Positions 5,365-5,571 of a stretch of 5,571 nucleotides of DNA are shown here, piece after piece. Within the stretch, counting starts at the first letter, position 1; each line of letters begins with the position of its first letter. A program made the translations under genes and the position numbers. The stretch comes from Cyanobacteria bacterium HKST-UBA02 (GTDB taxonomy: Bacteria > Cyanobacteriota > Vampirovibrionia > Obscuribacterales > Obscuribacteraceae). The notes under the pieces are model-generated. The model ran no database searches and was not told where the DNA came from. It worked only from the letters and a program-made list of their open reading frames with translations. The stretch covers positions 1 to 5,571 of the forward strand of contig JAGQHH010000405.1 in NCBI GenBank assembly GCA_020431945.1, written 5' to 3'.

Positions 5365-5571
5365 GTCCAGACGAGAATCGGGCACTGCCAGTCGTGAAGA
5401 CCTCTCACCACCTTTCCGGGGGCTGCCCTGCCGCGTCCTCATAGCGATCACAATGAGTCTCTGCGCTTTCGGTCTCATGGCTGTTTTCTCGGCATCGGCT
5501 CCGGAAGCTCTCAATAGCTATCACGACGCCACGATGTTTTTGCGCAAGCAGACCATCGCCTGCATGATCGG
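5324..5571 (+). CDS. ftsW: FtsW (SEDS-family lipid II polymerase), N-terminal part, truncated by window edge
   Basis: An open frame running off the right end. Its product has a basic, polar N-terminal tail, then a transmembrane segment CRVLIAITMSLCAFGLMAV ending in FSASAPEAL, then a loop and FLRKQTIACMIG leading into the second membrane helix. 'GLMAVFSASAP' followed by 'FLrKQ' is the typical start of FtsW/RodA proteins. The position right after murD favours FtsW, the septal peptidoglycan glycosyltransferase acting with a class B penicillin-binding protein. The start is uncertain. ATG 5453 would cut into the first membrane helix, so an upstream start is likely. In-frame candidates are GTG 5303 (AGGAG seven bases away, 62-base overlap with murD), TTG 5318, GTG 5324, or a rare start such as ATT 5360 overlapping the murD stop. 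I list GTG 5324 as a compromise. Overlap with murD implies co-transcription and probably translational coupling. Confidence 0.85.
   Translation, partial: MSGSKRSPRLSGIKSRRESGTASREDLSPPFRGLPCRVLIAITMSLCAFGLMAVFSASAPEALNSYHDATMFLRKQTIACMI

Noticed and set aside
5453..5571. ATG 5453 as the start of ftsW
   Set aside because: It would remove the first part of transmembrane helix 1 (CRVLIAIT), leaving too short a hydrophobic segment, and it lacks a clear Shine-Dalgarno.
1..5571. CRISPR arrays, tRNA/rRNA genes, insertion sequences, toxin-antitoxin or phage genes
   Set aside because: No regular direct repeats with spacers, no tRNA-like cloverleaf, no transposase or terminal inverted repeats, and no phage-like proteins were seen.

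Overview
This is a bacterial chromosomal window from a moderately GC-rich genome. It holds five protein-coding genes: three complete, and two cut by the window ends. The theme is cell-envelope growth. There are two genes on the minus strand on the left and three on the plus strand on the right, diverging from an intergenic region at 1797-1963.

Layout. Positions 1-473 (minus) encode the N-terminal part of an exported protein whose pattern resembles the N-terminal region of cyanobacterial-type RlpA-like proteins. Positions 474-1040 are a long gap of 567 bases with no convincing gene. It holds a candidate promoter, two strong inverted repeats and a 5'-UTR hairpin. Positions 1041-1796 (minus) are a clear YebC/PmpR (TACO1) family gene. 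Positions 1797-1963 carry two divergent promoters with identical -35 boxes (TTGAAA) around a perfect 7-bp dyad. Positions 1964-3898 (plus) encode a large exported tetratricopeptide-repeat (TPR) protein. Positions 3973-5364 (plus) are murD, complete with all diagnostic motifs. The plus-strand end (about 5324-5571) is the start of ftsW (SEDS glycosyltransferase family), overlapping murD.

How the genes fit together. MurD adds D-glutamate to UDP-MurNAc-L-Ala in the cytoplasm, and FtsW polymerises lipid II at the septum; murD-ftsW is the classical dcw-cluster order. An exported TPR scaffold immediately upstream, and a possible RlpA-type peptidoglycan protein across the divergent region, make a cell-wall neighbourhood. 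YebC is a ribosome-associated/regulatory family and is probably not part of that pathway.

Lineage. The RlpA-like N-terminal pattern, the abundance of TPR sequence and two HIP1-type octamers (GCGATCGC) hint at the cyanobacterial side of the tree, perhaps a non-photosynthetic relative such as the Melainabacteria/Obscuribacterales. This is an inference from weak signals and no marker gene here proves it.

The most interesting observations are regulatory. murD has a forced GTG start with no usable Shine-Dalgarno, placed six bases after an extended -10 box (a leaderless-mRNA arrangement). A dyad sits between the divergent yebC/TPR promoters. A compact inverted repeat overlaps the -35 of the RlpA-like gene. 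I found no evidence of a mobile element, CRISPR array, RNA gene or undescribed multi-gene system.
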